This document shows positions 43,308 to 52,501 of a stretch of 57,719 nucleotides of DNA, piece by piece (within the stretch, counting starts at the first letter, position 1; every line of letters starts with the position of its first letter). A program made the translations under genes and the position numbers. A model generated the notes under the pieces. It was not told where the DNA came from. It ran no database searches and worked only from the letters and a program-made list of their open reading frames with translations. The stretch is from contig NZ_JBHLXC010000004.1 of assembly GCF_042432495.1 (NCBI RefSeq), forward strand, positions 1 to 57,719. Direction: 5' to 3'. This DNA is from Pseudochelatococcus lubricantis. Lineage in GTDB: Bacteria; Pseudomonadota; Alphaproteobacteria; Rhizobiales; Beijerinckiaceae.

Positions 43308-45633
43308 GCTTGGGCTCCGGGTTATCTCCGCCGACCGTTTCATACGGTCTGGCGGCGGTGGTAGATGCGGCCGGCGTTTCTGCAGTGAGGCCATCCGGCG
43401 CCGGGGGCTGCGGCGCGCCCGGCCGGGCGGGCGCGGAAGCGGCACTCGCCGTGCCGTCCAGCGGCAACCACAGCACGACCCGCCCGCCCCGCCCCGCCGG
43501 CGCGTCGAGCAACTGGATGCCGCCGCCATGGTCTTCCAGAATCTTGCCAACGATGGCGAGGCCGAGCCCCGTGCCGCCCTCGCGCGTCGTCATGTAGGGT
43601 TCGAGCAGCCGGTGGCGGTTCTCGCGCGGGAAGCCCTTGCCGTTGTCGATCACCTCGATGACGACGTTACCGGCCTCCGCCCGCACGCCGACGCTGATCC
43701 GGCCCGGCCCGCGCTCCTCCTCGGGGACGGCTTTCACCGCCTCCGTGGCGTTCTTGACGATGTTGGTCAGCGCCTGCGACAGCAGCCGGCGGTCGAAATG
43801 GGCGATGATCGGCGCCTCCGGCAACGCCTCCTCGAACGTGATGTCGGGAGAGCCGACGCGCATCAGGAACAGCACCTGCCGCACCGTCTCCACGATATCC
43901 TCGTCCGTCTGCGCGGGCTTGGGCATGCGGGCGAAGGAGGAGAACTCGTCCACCATGCGCTTGATGTCGTCGACCTGCCGCACGATCGTCTCGACGCACT
44001 GGTCGAACACCTGCCGGTCCTCGGTGATGACCTTGCCGTACTTGCGCCGGATGCGCTCGGCCGAGAGCTGGATGGGGGTCAGCGGGTTCTTGATCTCATG
44101 GGCGATGCGCCGGGCCACGTCGGCCCAGGCGGCGGTCCGCTGGGCGGCGACGAGCCCGGTGATGTCGTCCAGCGTGACGACGAAGCCCCGGTCCTCGCCC
44201 TCGTCCTTCTCGCTGGTGACGCGCACATTCAGCATGCGCTCGCGGCCGCCGCGCGACAGCGACACCTGCCCCTGTGCCAGCGCGCGGCCCTGCGCCTGCG
44301 CCCGGTGGACGCTGCCGAGCGCCTCGGCGACGAGATCGGCGATCTCGGGGATGGCCTCGCCGACCGGCTGGCCGCCCAGTTCCGCCGCCGACGTGCCGAG
44401 CAGCGCCTCGGCCGAGCGGTTGACGATGTTGATGACGCCCTCGCCGTCCGTGCCGATGACGCCTGCCGAAACGCCGGCAAGCACAGCCTCGGTGAAGCGC
44501 CGGCGCTGGTCGATCACCTCATTGGCCGCCACCAGCCCGTCGTGCTGCTGGCGCAGCTCGGTGGTCATCTTGTTGAAGGTGGTGCTGAGATGGCCGAGGT
44601 CGCCCTCCGTCTTGAGCACAGGCACCCGCACATAGAAGTTGCCGCTCGCCACCTGATCCGTCGCGTGGATGAGGCGGCGGATCGGCGACACCAGCCGGTT
44701 GGCGAGGCTCAGCCCGAACCAGACGGCGGACAGCAGCACGATCAGCGCGACGAGCGCGAACATCAGCGCGAAGACGATCTGGATCGTGACCTTCTTCTGC
44801 TCCAGCGCCTGATAATATGCCACGCCCACCTCCGCCACGGCGGGAAACTCCACCGCGCGCGGATCGACGTGCCGGGCGACGTAGAGGATTGTCTGCTCCT
44901 CCCAAGCAAGGCGCAGGATGGAGCGGAACAGGTTGCCGGACTGGGGAATGAGGCAGACCGGGTCGTCCGAGTTGGCCGCCTCGATATCCTCGTGGCTGGG
45001 GCCGGGCAGCTTCTCGCCCTCGTCGGCGTCGAAACGTTCGATCACGGTGCCGTCGGGCTCCACCAGCATGGCGACGGGGAAACCGAGAAAGGTGGCGCGC
45101 GAACGCAGAAAGTCCTGAAACAGCTTGCGGTCGGCCCGGTAAAGCACCAACGCGCGGTTCAGGTCGGCGGCCATCAGGTCCGTCTCACGCGCGAGATTGC
45201 GGCACTGGCTCTCGCGGTAGGCATCGGCGATCTCGGCCGTGTTGGAGATCAGCGCCTTCAGCGAATTGGTGAACCACGGATCGAGGCCGCGCTCCAGCGT
45301 GATCGAGGCGACAACCGCCACCAGCACGGCGGGAAAGGCCGCGACGAGGCTGAACAGCGAGACGATTCGCACATGCAGGCCGGCCGCCGCCGCCCCCGCG
45401 CGGCGCGCCCGCACGATGGCCCACGTTTCCCACACCACGATGGCCGTGAGCAGCGCCACCAGAATGCCGTTGCCGACCAGCGCCCAGACGACGACGGAAT
45501 GCGTCGGCAGGATCGGCGTCAACCCCGCGAGGATGAGGAATGTGCCGAGAGCGGACGCCAGCGCCAGCACCACGGCGATCGTGCCGACAACGCCCGACAC
45601 CCGTGCCCCGCGCTTGCGCCGATTGTCCGTCAT
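43297..45633 (-). CDS. ntrY: Nitrogen regulation sensor histidine kinase NtrY
   Basis: This 778-residue membrane sensor has several N-terminal membrane segments, a HAMP linker (NRLVSPIRRLIHATDQVASG), a PAS domain (TDGEGVINIVNRSAEALLGT), the H-box RRIAHEIKNPLTP and ATPase motifs VIDNGKGFP and GGTGLGLAIV. It phosphorylates NtrX, and the pair regulates nitrogen, redox and envelope genes in Alphaproteobacteria. ATG 45633 was preferred over TTG 45642. The usual upstream ntrBC genes are not present. Confidence 0.94.
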   Translation of the reverse strand: MTDNRRKRGARVSGVVGTIAVVLALASALGTFLILAGLTPILPTHSVVVWALVGNGILVALLTAIVVWETWAIVRARRAGAAAAGLHVRIVSLFSLVAAFPAVLVAVVASITLERGLDPWFTNSLKALISNTAEIADAYRESQCRNLARETDLMAADLNRALVLYRADRKLFQDFLRSRATFLGFPVAMLVEPDGTVIERFDADEGEKLPGPSHEDIEAANSDDPVCLIPQSGNLFRSILRLAWEEQTILYVARHVDPRAVEFPAVAEVGVAYYQALEQKKVTIQIVFALMFALVALIVLLSAVWFGLSLANRLVSPIRRLIHATDQVASGNFYVRVPVLKTEGDLGHLSTTFNKMTTELRQQHDGLVAANEVIDQRRRFTEAVLAGVSAGVIGTDGEGVINIVNRSAEALLGTSAAELGGQPVGEAIPEIADLVAEALGSVHRAQAQGRALAQGQVSLSRGGRERMLNVRVTSEKDEGEDRGFVVTLDDITGLVAAQRTAAWADVARRIAHEIKNPLTPIQLSAERIRRKYGKVITEDRQVFDQCVETIVRQVDDIKRMVDEFSSFARMPKPAQTDEDIVETVRQVLFLMRVGSPDITFEEALPEAPIIAHFDRRLLSQALTNIVKNATEAVKAVPEEERGPGRISVGVRAEAGNVVIEVIDNGKGFPRENRHRLLEPYMTTREGGTGLGLAIVGKILEDHGGGIQLLDAPAGRGGRVVLWLPLDGTASAASAPARPGAPQPPAPDGLTAETPAASTTAARPYETVGGDNPEPKHER

Positions 45634-45748
45634 CCGAGCCAAGCAATCCCCGCGTTCACATTACCGTGTAAAGTGCCGGCCATCATCAGCGGCCGTCCCG
45701 TAACGCCGTCCCGCCGCGCCGGCGGCGACATGATTCGCTATCGTGGTG

Positions 45749-45775
45749 TATCCATACAACACTGTTGTATGGATA
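45749..45775. promoter_or_regulatory. Perfect 12-bp dyad upstream of ntrY
   Basis: TATCCATACAAC (45749-45760) and GTTGTATGGATA (45764-45775) form a perfect dyad around ACT. It lies between the methyltransferase stop and ntrY, about 115 bp before the latter, without a T-run, so it looks more like an operator than a terminator. Confidence 0.5.
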
Positions 45776-45809
45776 TGACAACCCTCCGCATCTGTGTCTG
45801 TCCGCAGTT

Positions 45810-47240
45810 TTATGACTCGCCGCCCGCCACTTGCAGGACGCGGAAGCCTAGATCGGCGCCGGCGCTTTCCGTCGCCGGCCCGGAGTGCGCTTCCAGCTGG
45901 CCGGAAAGCGCTGTCGCCGTGCGCCGCAGGCGTTCCAGCGTGATGGCGAAGATCGTCGGGTAGCCGGCCTCGAAAGCGGGCGAGGTTTTCCACATGCCGT
46001 TGGCGCGCCGCTGGCGCGTCGGCTCGGGCGACTGCACCAGAATGAAGCGTCGCCGCAGCCCCGCCCCGATATCCGCCCGCCACAGGCCATGCGCGGTGGA
46101 GCCGGAGCCCGCGAAGAAATCCATCACCGTATCGCCCTCCCCCGTCACCATGTCGACCAGATAGGCGATGAGGCCGGAGGGCTTGGGATAGGGCATGATA
46201 TCGGTGCCGAACAGCGCCCTGATCTCGGCCGTGCCGTCTTCGTTCGTCGGCACGCCGTTGGTGCGGTACGACAGCAGGCTCGCGGTCTTCTTGCGCGCCT
46301 TCGAGCGGCTGACGAGGTTGGGCCGGAAGGGCGCCTTGCGGATGGTGATGCGCGCGCCTTCCGTCACCAGCGCGTCCAGCGTCGCCTGCGCATAGCGCCA
46401 CTCGCCCTTCAGCCGGAAGGCGTTGCCGTTCACGCCGTCGCGAATCTCGACCGCGTCGAGCAGCTCCGTCACGATGTTGCCCCCCGACATATCCTGCGGC
46501 GCAATGACGCCGTCGCCGCAGCCGAACGACACCGCCCGCGCGGGAAAGGTGAGGACCTGCACGCCGTTGCCCGCATTGTTGAACGGGTATTTCTTGCCGT
46601 CGGTGACGGCGCCTGCGGTGAAGGCCGGCGCCTTGGCGCGGTCGCGCGCGAAGCAGACGATGAACTCCGTCACCCGGCCCATGCGCGCGTCGAGGAAGGA
46701 CGGCTTCTTCTTCCGCTCCCAGATCAGATGGCCGCAGAAGTTCTCGTCGCCAAAGATTTCACGGCCGATCTGCGTGAGGCTGTCCAGTTCCTCGTCGCCG
46801 ATGCTGATGAAGATCAGCCCGTCCTCACGCAGCAGCTCACGGGCCAGCAGCAGGCGCGGATACATCATCGACAGCCAGGCGACATGCGGGCGCAGCCATG
46901 CGGGCGCATGTGCCGCGTCCGCGCCGCCGGGGGCGGGCGTGCGGAAATCGTCGTTGTAGAGCAGCGGGTTGCCGGTATTGTAGGGCGGATCGATATAGAT
47001 GAGCTTCACCGTGCCGGCGTGGTCCGCCCGCAGCAGCTTGAGCACGTCGAGATTGTCGCCCTCGATCAGCAGGTTCCGCGTGGTATCGGCGTGGAGCCCG
47101 GCATCCGCCACCTCGCGCAGGCGCATGCCGGCGTCGGTCCATGCAGCCCGCCGCGCTTGCGCCTTGCCCGGCCAGTTGAGGCCGAAGCTGGCAGCGGACG
47201 CATCGATTTGCAGGGAATCTTCAGGCGGGCAGGCGTTCAC
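45810..47240 (-). CDS. Orphan DNA adenine methyltransferase, type III Mod-like
   Basis: This 476-residue protein is an N6-adenine methyltransferase of the beta class: the catalytic DPPYNTGN motif comes first (near residue 85) and the AdoMet-binding FFAGSGST motif later (near residue 375). It ends in ADLGFRVLQV, as in type III Mod subunits. The start is GTG at 47240 with GGGAG nine bases upstream. No res helicase-nuclease gene is adjacent; neighbours are ntrY and rpmJ. It may be a solitary regulatory methylase or the relic of a restriction system. Confidence 0.87.
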   Translation of the reverse strand: MNACPPEDSLQIDASAASFGLNWPGKAQARRAAWTDAGMRLREVADAGLHADTTRNLLIEGDNLDVLKLLRADHAGTVKLIYIDPPYNTGNPLLYNDDFRTPAPGGADAAHAPAWLRPHVAWLSMMYPRLLLARELLREDGLIFISIGDEELDSLTQIGREIFGDENFCGHLIWERKKKPSFLDARMGRVTEFIVCFARDRAKAPAFTAGAVTDGKKYPFNNAGNGVQVLTFPARAVSFGCGDGVIAPQDMSGGNIVTELLDAVEIRDGVNGNAFRLKGEWRYAQATLDALVTEGARITIRKAPFRPNLVSRSKARKKTASLLSYRTNGVPTNEDGTAEIRALFGTDIMPYPKPSGLIAYLVDMVTGEGDTVMDFFAGSGSTAHGLWRADIGAGLRRRFILVQSPEPTRQRRANGMWKTSPAFEAGYPTIFAITLERLRRTATALSGQLEAHSGPATESAGADLGFRVLQVAGGES

Positions 47241-47379
47241 GCGGGACGGCTCCCGAAATTATGCCAAAAGCAGCTCGCCCAAGAGCAGCCGGCTCAAGAG
47301 GCCACCGTGGCCCGTGCGGCGCTTGAGCAAAGCCCGTACCAGCCGGCCCAGCACCGGGACGCTGGTACTGTGTGTGAAA

Positions 47380-47408
47380 ACGGCCTCCGAAGCGAATCCG
47401 GAGGCCGT
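47380..47408 (-). terminator. Terminator downstream of rpmJ
   Basis: ACGGCCTCCG (47380-47389) pairs perfectly with CGGAGGCCGT (47399-47408), followed on the minus strand by TTTTCACAC. A smaller hairpin, ACCCCGC with GCGGGGT, lies just before it (about 47428-47444). Confidence 0.65.
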
Positions 47409-47454
47409 CATATTGCAGACACAGCATACCCCGCGTGCGGGGTGTCAAAGGGCA

Positions 47455-47580
47455 TCAGCCCTGACGCGCCTTGAAGCGCTTCTGGGTCTTGTTGATGATG
47501 TACACGCGGCCCTTGCGACGCACGAGCTGGTTGTCGCGATGACGGCCGCGGATCGACTTCAGCGAATTGCGAATCTTCAT
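47455..47580 (-). CDS. rpmJ: 50S ribosomal protein L36
   Basis: This 41-residue basic protein MKIRNSLKSIRGRHRDNQLV... is the zinc-free (cysteine-lacking) form of bacterial L36, with RRKGRVYIINKTQKRFKARQ at the end. GGAGA precedes the ATG by seven bases. It is a monocistronic housekeeping gene, with a strong terminator downstream. The 236 bp upstream to 47816 contain nothing recognisable besides its promoter region. Confidence 0.95.
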   Translation of the reverse strand: MKIRNSLKSIRGRHRDNQLVRRKGRVYIINKTQKRFKARQG

Positions 47581-47816
47581 CGAACCGTTCTCCGTCCGGC
47601 CAGCGCAAGGCCTGCCGGTAAAAAAATAACAATTCCCGGCTGCCGCAAGGTTGACGGCCGCCAAGAGGCTTCTGCTCATTTCAGAGCATGGTTCCTACCT
47701 ATCCCGCTTGCTCCGGTCAACCCCGATTTGTCGCCCTGGCAAAATATTCGTCGGCTTGGCGGCATCGGAACCGCCCGCGAGGTTGCAACCGGGAGGCCGG
47801 CGCGCCAGGAGCAGGT

Positions 47817-48317
47817 TCAGGAGCCGGCCGGTGGCTGCCTCGCGAACCGCTTGCGGAACCAGTTTTCAAGCAGGATTTTTTCGTGAACGAACGGGTCGAC
47901 CGACAGGCGCGCCGCCGGGTTGGTCAGATAGTTGACATCGGTGATGCTTTCACGCACCTGCGCCACGGTCCGCCCACCGTCCTTCAGCATATAGCGGAGG
48001 CTGAAGCGCGGCGGCGTAATGTCCGTGAGGACGCGGACATCGTTCATCACGCTCCACCAGGAATCGTAATTTCCCGCCAGCCGGATATCCAGAATCTCGA
48101 TGGTGAGCAACTGTTTCTCGCCGAGATACTTCTTTCCCAGTTGTGCGAGAAAGGTCTCGAAGACTTTCATGGCCTGCGCGCGCGTCGCCGACCGCCTGAA
48201 ATCGCGGTCCGAAAAATGCTCCGGCGCGACGAACCTCACCTCGACATCCGCCCGCCCGGGTAACGGCAGCAAGAGCGCTACGGTCATAGCCATTCCCGCT
48301 GCAATGCGCCTGCTCAT
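47817..48317 (-). CDS. Secreted DUF3016-family protein
   Basis: This 166-residue protein has a signal peptide (MSRRIAAGMAMTVALLLPLP, cleavage after GRA) and then VEVRFVAPEHFSDRDFR, the typical opening of the DUF3016 family, followed by the YLGEKQLLTIEILDIRLAG segment. It is probably periplasmic; the family has no known function. It is monocistronic and convergent with nothing obvious. The 270 bp upstream to 48586 contain no gene. Confidence 0.75.
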   Translation of the reverse strand: MSRRIAAGMAMTVALLLPLPGRADVEVRFVAPEHFSDRDFRRSATRAQAMKVFETFLAQLGKKYLGEKQLLTIEILDIRLAGNYDSWWSVMNDVRVLTDITPPRFSLRYMLKDGGRTVAQVRESITDVNYLTNPAARLSVDPFVHEKILLENWFRKRFARQPPAGS

Positions 48318-48586
48318 GACGAAACTCCGGTATCACCCCAGCAACGTCAGAATAAACGGAACCGCAGTCGCTGTCATCGCTTCGGGCGTCAGATGGCCTT
48401 TCGTGTCACGCACAGGCTCAACACGCTGCCCCATCCGGAATCGGGGCGACAACGCGCCGGTAGCCGCCTGCGGATTGCGTCGCGGGCGCGAAATTACACC
48501 CTGCCCTCGTCATGCCCCTGGATCCTGATTTTTTGCCACAATTTCAGGCAACAAAGATATTCCAGTTATATGAGAGGGCTAGAGCG

Positions 48587-48883
48587 ATGATTACACGTCG
48601 TATGCTTTTCGCTCCGCTGCTGGGAGCGCTGCTCACCCCCGCTGTCGTCGTCGCCGGAGACACGGCGAAGGCCCAGCCCATGCCGCCCCCCTATCGATAT
48701 CCGCCCCCGCCGCGCCGCGGCCCTCCGCCCGGCGCGTACCGGCGTCCGCCGCCGCCACGCTTCGAACGGCGCCCGCCACCGCGCCGCGGGTGGGTGTGGG
48801 TGCCGGGCCGCTGGGAGTGGGCCGGGCCCCGGAGAGGTTACATGTGGAGGCAAGGCTTCTGGGCCAGGTCCCGGCGCTGGTAA
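48587..48883 (+). CDS. Small secreted proline-rich protein
   Basis: This 98-residue protein begins with MITRRMLFAPLLGALLTPAV, a signal peptide, and then a proline- and arginine-rich stretch (PPPPRRGPPPGAYRRPPPPR). The C-terminal WVWVPGRWEWAGPRRGYMWR resembles the YxWGxW-type aromatic repeats of small alphaproteobacterial exported proteins. GAGAGG precedes the ATG. Function unknown; likely periplasmic or envelope-associated. Confidence 0.7.
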   Translation: MITRRMLFAPLLGALLTPAVVVAGDTAKAQPMPPPYRYPPPPRRGPPPGAYRRPPPPRFERRPPPRRGWVWVPGRWEWAGPRRGYMWRQGFWARSRRW

Positions 48884-49029
48884 AGTCAGCAATCGACGCG
48901 CGGGGAACCTTCCCGCGCGACTCACTCCTTCCATTTCGGAAGGAATGAACTACATATTAATGGGATAATCGTTGCGGCGTTTCTGGAGAATATTCACGCC
49001 TCGTAGAATTCACCAAGTGAGGCATTTCC

Positions 49030-49446
49030 ATGATCGACTCCCGTACCGCTCCCTATGCCGCGCTCGTTCTGAGGCTCGCGCTCGGCATCCTGTTTCTCGC
49101 CCATGCGGGCCTCAAGATTTTCGTCTTCACGCCCGCCGGCACGGCCGGGTTCTTCGGTTCCCTCGGCCTGCCGGGCTGGCTCGCCTATGTGACGATCCTG
49201 TGGGAACTCCTGGGCGCCGCAGCCTTGATCCTCGGCGTGTGGCCGCGCCTGGCGGCGCTGGCGCTCGTTCCCATCCTGTTCGGCGCCATCTTCACCGTGC
49301 ATGGTCCGGCGGGTTTCTTCTTCAACAATCCGAACGGCGGCTGGGAATTCCCGGCATTCTGGATCGTCGGACTCGTCGCCCTGGCACTTGTCGGCGACGG
49401 CGCGCTCGCCCTCAAGCCCACGCCGGCCGGCAGCGACAAGGCCTGA
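49030..49446 (+). CDS. DoxX-family membrane protein
   Basis: This 138-residue protein has four hydrophobic segments and the DoxX pattern LALGILFLAHAGLKIF followed by TAGFFGSLGLPGWLAY. Members couple to redox or quinone stress responses. It is followed four bases later by a VOC-family gene and then a glutathionyl-hydroquinone reductase, a combination resembling the quinone-detoxification (mhq-type) operons of other bacteria. Confidence 0.87.
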   Translation: MIDSRTAPYAALVLRLALGILFLAHAGLKIFVFTPAGTAGFFGSLGLPGWLAYVTILWELLGAAALILGVWPRLAALALVPILFGAIFTVHGPAGFFFNNPNGGWEFPAFWIVGLVALALVGDGALALKPTPAGSDKA

Positions 49447-49450
49447 CGCG

Positions 49451-50344
49451 ATGGCTCCCCGCGATCCCGCCCCTGCCGGCCGGTCAGTCAACCCGACCGG
49501 TGTTGCCGGAGCCTCGGACGTACCTGCCTTTCATCTGTCGATGGGCAGGGTCGCGCTGACCGTCAACGACCTTGACCGCGTCGCGGCATTTTACGAGCAG
49601 GCCGTCGGTCTCCATCTCCTGCGCAAGGACGGGACAACGGTCGAACTCGGCGCCGGCGGCGACGTGCTGCTGGAGCTGCGCGGAGACGCCTCGGCCCGGA
49701 GGCGTTCGCCGCGCGAGGCGGGCCTCTTCCACACGGCTTTCCTCCTTCCGTCGCGCGTCTCGCTCGCGCGCTGGACCCACCATGCAGCCAGAACCCGCAC
49801 GCCGGTGGTGGGCGCGTCCGACCACGGCGTCAGCGAGGCGCTGTACCTTTCCGACCCGGAAGGAAACGGCGTCGAAATCTATGCCGACCGGCCCGCATCC
49901 GCCTGGAAATGGCATGACGGCATGGTAGACATGCCGAGTGACCGGCTCGATATCGAGGCGCTGCTGGCGCAAGCCAATGGCGTAAAGTGGGACGGCTTTC
50001 CCGTCGGATCGAAGGTCGGTCACGTACATCTGCAAGTCGGCGCGCTCGCGCCGGCCGAAGCCTTTTATGCGGGTGCGCTGGGGCTCGATGTCACCTGTCG
50101 CTATCCGGGCGGCACCTTCTACGCGGCCGATGGCTACCACCATCATATCGCGACAAACATCTGGAACAGCCGTGGCGCCGGCATACGCGACTATCCCTCG
50201 ACCGGGCTGGCGGAGATCGAGCTTCGTCTCGACGCATCAAGGGCAGCTGCAATCCGCGCACGGGCCGAAGCCCCGGAAGGAACCGCCGGACAGCTCTTGC
50301 TGACCGACCCGTGGGGTACATCGGTGGCGGTGATCGCGCGATAA
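49451..50344 (+). CDS. VOC-family dioxygenase-like protein (CatE-like)
   Basis: This 297-residue protein contains two glyoxalase-type (VOC) modules: the first begins RVALTVNDLDRVAAFYEQAV, the second VGHVHLQVGALAPAEAFY. Candidate metal ligands are His in GLFHTAF and VGHVHL and Glu in NGVEIYADRP, as in catechol 2,3-dioxygenase-like CatE proteins. The start at 49451 follows the DoxX stop at once. With the neighbours it probably opens or scavenges catechols or quinones; the substrate is inferred from context only. Confidence 0.83.
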   Translation: MAPRDPAPAGRSVNPTGVAGASDVPAFHLSMGRVALTVNDLDRVAAFYEQAVGLHLLRKDGTTVELGAGGDVLLELRGDASARRRSPREAGLFHTAFLLPSRVSLARWTHHAARTRTPVVGASDHGVSEALYLSDPEGNGVEIYADRPASAWKWHDGMVDMPSDRLDIEALLAQANGVKWDGFPVGSKVGHVHLQVGALAPAEAFYAGALGLDVTCRYPGGTFYAADGYHHHIATNIWNSRGAGIRDYPSTGLAEIELRLDASRAAAIRARAEAPEGTAGQLLLTDPWGTSVAVIAR

Positions 50345-50355
50345 GAAAAGGAAGA

Positions 50356-51360
50356 ATGATGCTCATCGACGGCAAATGGAGCGCAGACTGGCAGCCGGTG
50401 CAGGCCACCGACTCGAAGGGTGGCTTCGTCCGCCAGATCTCCGGCTTTCGCAACTGGGTGACGCCGGACGGCAGCGCGGGTCCAAGCGGCGAAGCCGGTT
50501 TCCAGGCCGTGGCCGGGCGCTATCATCTGTATGTCGCGCTCATCTGCCCATGGGCGTCGCGGACGCTGATCGCCCGCAAGCTGAAGGGGCTCAAGGACGT
50601 CGTTTCCGTGTCGGTTGTCGAACCGGCGCTGACCGATCAGGGCTGGCGCTTCGGCGACTATCCGGGCTCGGACCGGGATAGCGTGAACGGTGCGACCTAC
50701 ATCCACGAAATCTATACGCGCGCCGATCCGCACTATACCGGCCGGGCGACCGTGCCGGTGCTGTGGGACAGGCAGCGCGGAACGATCGTCAGCAATGAGT
50801 CGGCGGAGATCGTGCGCATGTTCAATGCGGGCTTCGGCGATCTGGCGAACAACGCTTTCGATCTCTATCCCGAGCATCTGCGCGCCGGGATCGATGAACT
50901 CAACGCGCGTATCTATCCGCGCCTCAACAACGGCGTCTATCGCGCCGGATTCGCGACGACGCAGATCGCCTATGAGGAAGCGTTCGCCGAGGTGTTCGGC
51001 ATACTGGACGAACTGGAGAAACGGCTTGCCGGCACCGGTCCCTTCCTGTTCGGCGAAGACTTCACGGAAGCCGACATCCGGCTGTTCGTGACACTGGTGC
51101 GTTTCGACGCGGCCTATCACGGCCTGTTCAAATGCAACCTGCGCCGTCTTGCCGACTATGCAGCGCTGAGCCGCTATCTCATCCGCGTTCTCGACGTGCC
51201 GGGTATCCGGGAGACGGTCAGCATCGACCACATCAAGCGTGGCTACTACTCGATCAGGGCGCTCAATCCGAACGGCATCGTCCCGCTCGGTCCGGATTTG
51301 CCGGGTCTGGCGCCCGTCGTCCTGGCGCCGGCAACAGCGCCCCAGGAACGGCCTGCATGA
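50356..51360 (+). CDS. Glutathionyl-hydroquinone reductase (YqjG-like, Xi-class GST)
   Basis: This 334-residue protein reduces glutathionyl-hydroquinones. The active-site motif CPWA is at residues 64-67 (ALICPWASRT), followed by the family marks FGDYPG, YIHEIYTRADPHYTGRATVP and VSNESAEI. The C-terminal helical GST domain has DLRLFV-like EADIRLFVTLVRFDAAYHGL. AAGGAAG precedes a double ATG (50356/50359). It forms an operon with DoxX and VOC genes. Confidence 0.9.
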   Translation: MMLIDGKWSADWQPVQATDSKGGFVRQISGFRNWVTPDGSAGPSGEAGFQAVAGRYHLYVALICPWASRTLIARKLKGLKDVVSVSVVEPALTDQGWRFGDYPGSDRDSVNGATYIHEIYTRADPHYTGRATVPVLWDRQRGTIVSNESAEIVRMFNAGFGDLANNAFDLYPEHLRAGIDELNARIYPRLNNGVYRAGFATTQIAYEEAFAEVFGILDELEKRLAGTGPFLFGEDFTEADIRLFVTLVRFDAAYHGLFKCNLRRLADYAALSRYLIRVLDVPGIRETVSIDHIKRGYYSIRALNPNGIVPLGPDLPGLAPVVLAPATAPQERPA

Positions 51361-51437
51361 CCTCAGCCGCGATCTTATAGCCGGACAGTGATTGCCCGGC
51401 GGCGCCATAACACCATTCAAAGGGAACACCCGCCCAT

Positions 51438-52352
51438 ATGGACCGCCTCGATTGCGACCGCATGTTCGTTACGGTACTCGACACGGGCAGTTTCGCGGCC
51501 GCCGCGCAGCGGCTCGGCACGAGCAGCGGTCAGGCCTCGAAGCTGGTCTCGAAACTCGAAGCCGATCTCGGCGTCCAGCTCCTCAAGCGAACCACGCGCG
51601 CGCTATCCCCGACCGAGGTGGGCAAGGCCTATTACGAGCGGATGAAAACGCTGCTTGAGGAGTTCGACAGCCTCGACGCCTCCGTTCGAAATACCTCCGG
51701 TGCGCCCGCCGGACGACTGCGGCTGACCGCGCCGGTGTCCTTCGGCACGCGCCGCCTCACGCCGGCCCTGCTCGATTTCGCAAACGCCTTTCCCGATATC
51801 CAGCTCGACGTCAGCTTTTCCGATCGGATCGTCGACCTGATCGATGAAGGCTTCGACGTCGCGGTCAGGATCGGCAAGCCGCAGGACAGCACCCTGATCG
51901 CCCGCAAGCTCTGCGACGCGCGGATCGTCACGGTTGCCGCCCCTTCCTATGTCGAGCGAAGAGGCATGCCCGCCTCGCCGCAAGAGCTTACCGATCACGA
52001 CTGTATCGTCGACACCAATTTCCGCGATCCGTTCCGCTGGGCATTCGCATCCGCCGGTGTGCCGGAGCCCGTGGCCGTCAGGGTCTCGGGTCGGCTAAGC
52101 TTCTCCAACGGCGAGACGTGCCTCGCGGCAGCACAGGCCGGTCTCGGCATCGCCCGCGTCCCCAGCTTCATTGCCGGGCCACTCATCCGGGACGGGCAGG
52201 TGAAGCCGCTGCTCGCCGACTTTGAGGATAAGCCGCTCGTTATTCACGCGCTCTATCCGCCGGCGCGCCATCTGGCGCTCAAGGTGCGCGCCCTCGTCGA
52301 TTTTCTCGCCATATGCTATCGCGGCGAGCCCGACTGGGATCGCGGTTGGTGA
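51438..52352 (+). CDS. LysR-family regulator
   Basis: This 304-residue regulator has the N-terminal winged helix (FVTVLDTGSFAAAAQRLGTS then GQASKLVSKLEADLGVQLLK) and a periplasmic-binding-like effector domain (GRLRLTAPVSFGTRRLTPAL). It lies 77 bp downstream of the hydroquinone reductase in the same direction, so it probably controls the DoxX-VOC-GST group, perhaps sensing a quinone or phenol. Confidence 0.9.
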   Translation: MDRLDCDRMFVTVLDTGSFAAAAQRLGTSSGQASKLVSKLEADLGVQLLKRTTRALSPTEVGKAYYERMKTLLEEFDSLDASVRNTSGAPAGRLRLTAPVSFGTRRLTPALLDFANAFPDIQLDVSFSDRIVDLIDEGFDVAVRIGKPQDSTLIARKLCDARIVTVAAPSYVERRGMPASPQELTDHDCIVDTNFRDPFRWAFASAGVPEPVAVRVSGRLSFSNGETCLAAAQAGLGIARVPSFIAGPLIRDGQVKPLLADFEDKPLVIHALYPPARHLALKVRALVDFLAICYRGEPDWDRGW

Positions 52353-52366
52353 CCGGGCAGAGCGGT

Positions 52367-52400
52367 TTGCATTCAAGCCGATCCATCGAATTGAATGCAA
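52367..52400. repeat. Perfect palindrome downstream of the LysR gene
   Basis: TTGCATTCAA (52367-52376) pairs with TTGAATGCAA (52391-52400) around a 14-nt loop containing AGCCGATCC. It lies between convergent genes and resembles the RIME-like elements of the window. It may also terminate transcription. Confidence 0.5.
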
Positions 52401-52501
52401 GTTGCGGTAGGATATCGAAATTGGAGCGCGCGGCCGGGCCGGCGACCTTTCACAGGTCGCCACCCTCAAAACCGAGAACGCCCGGGCCTAGAGGCTGTTG
52501 C

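Noticed and set aside
43021..45963. 980-codon plus-strand frame opposite ntrX and ntrY
   Set aside because: The opposite strand has clear NtrY and NtrX domains; the residue pattern here (Arg, His, Gln-rich) is that of a mirror frame.
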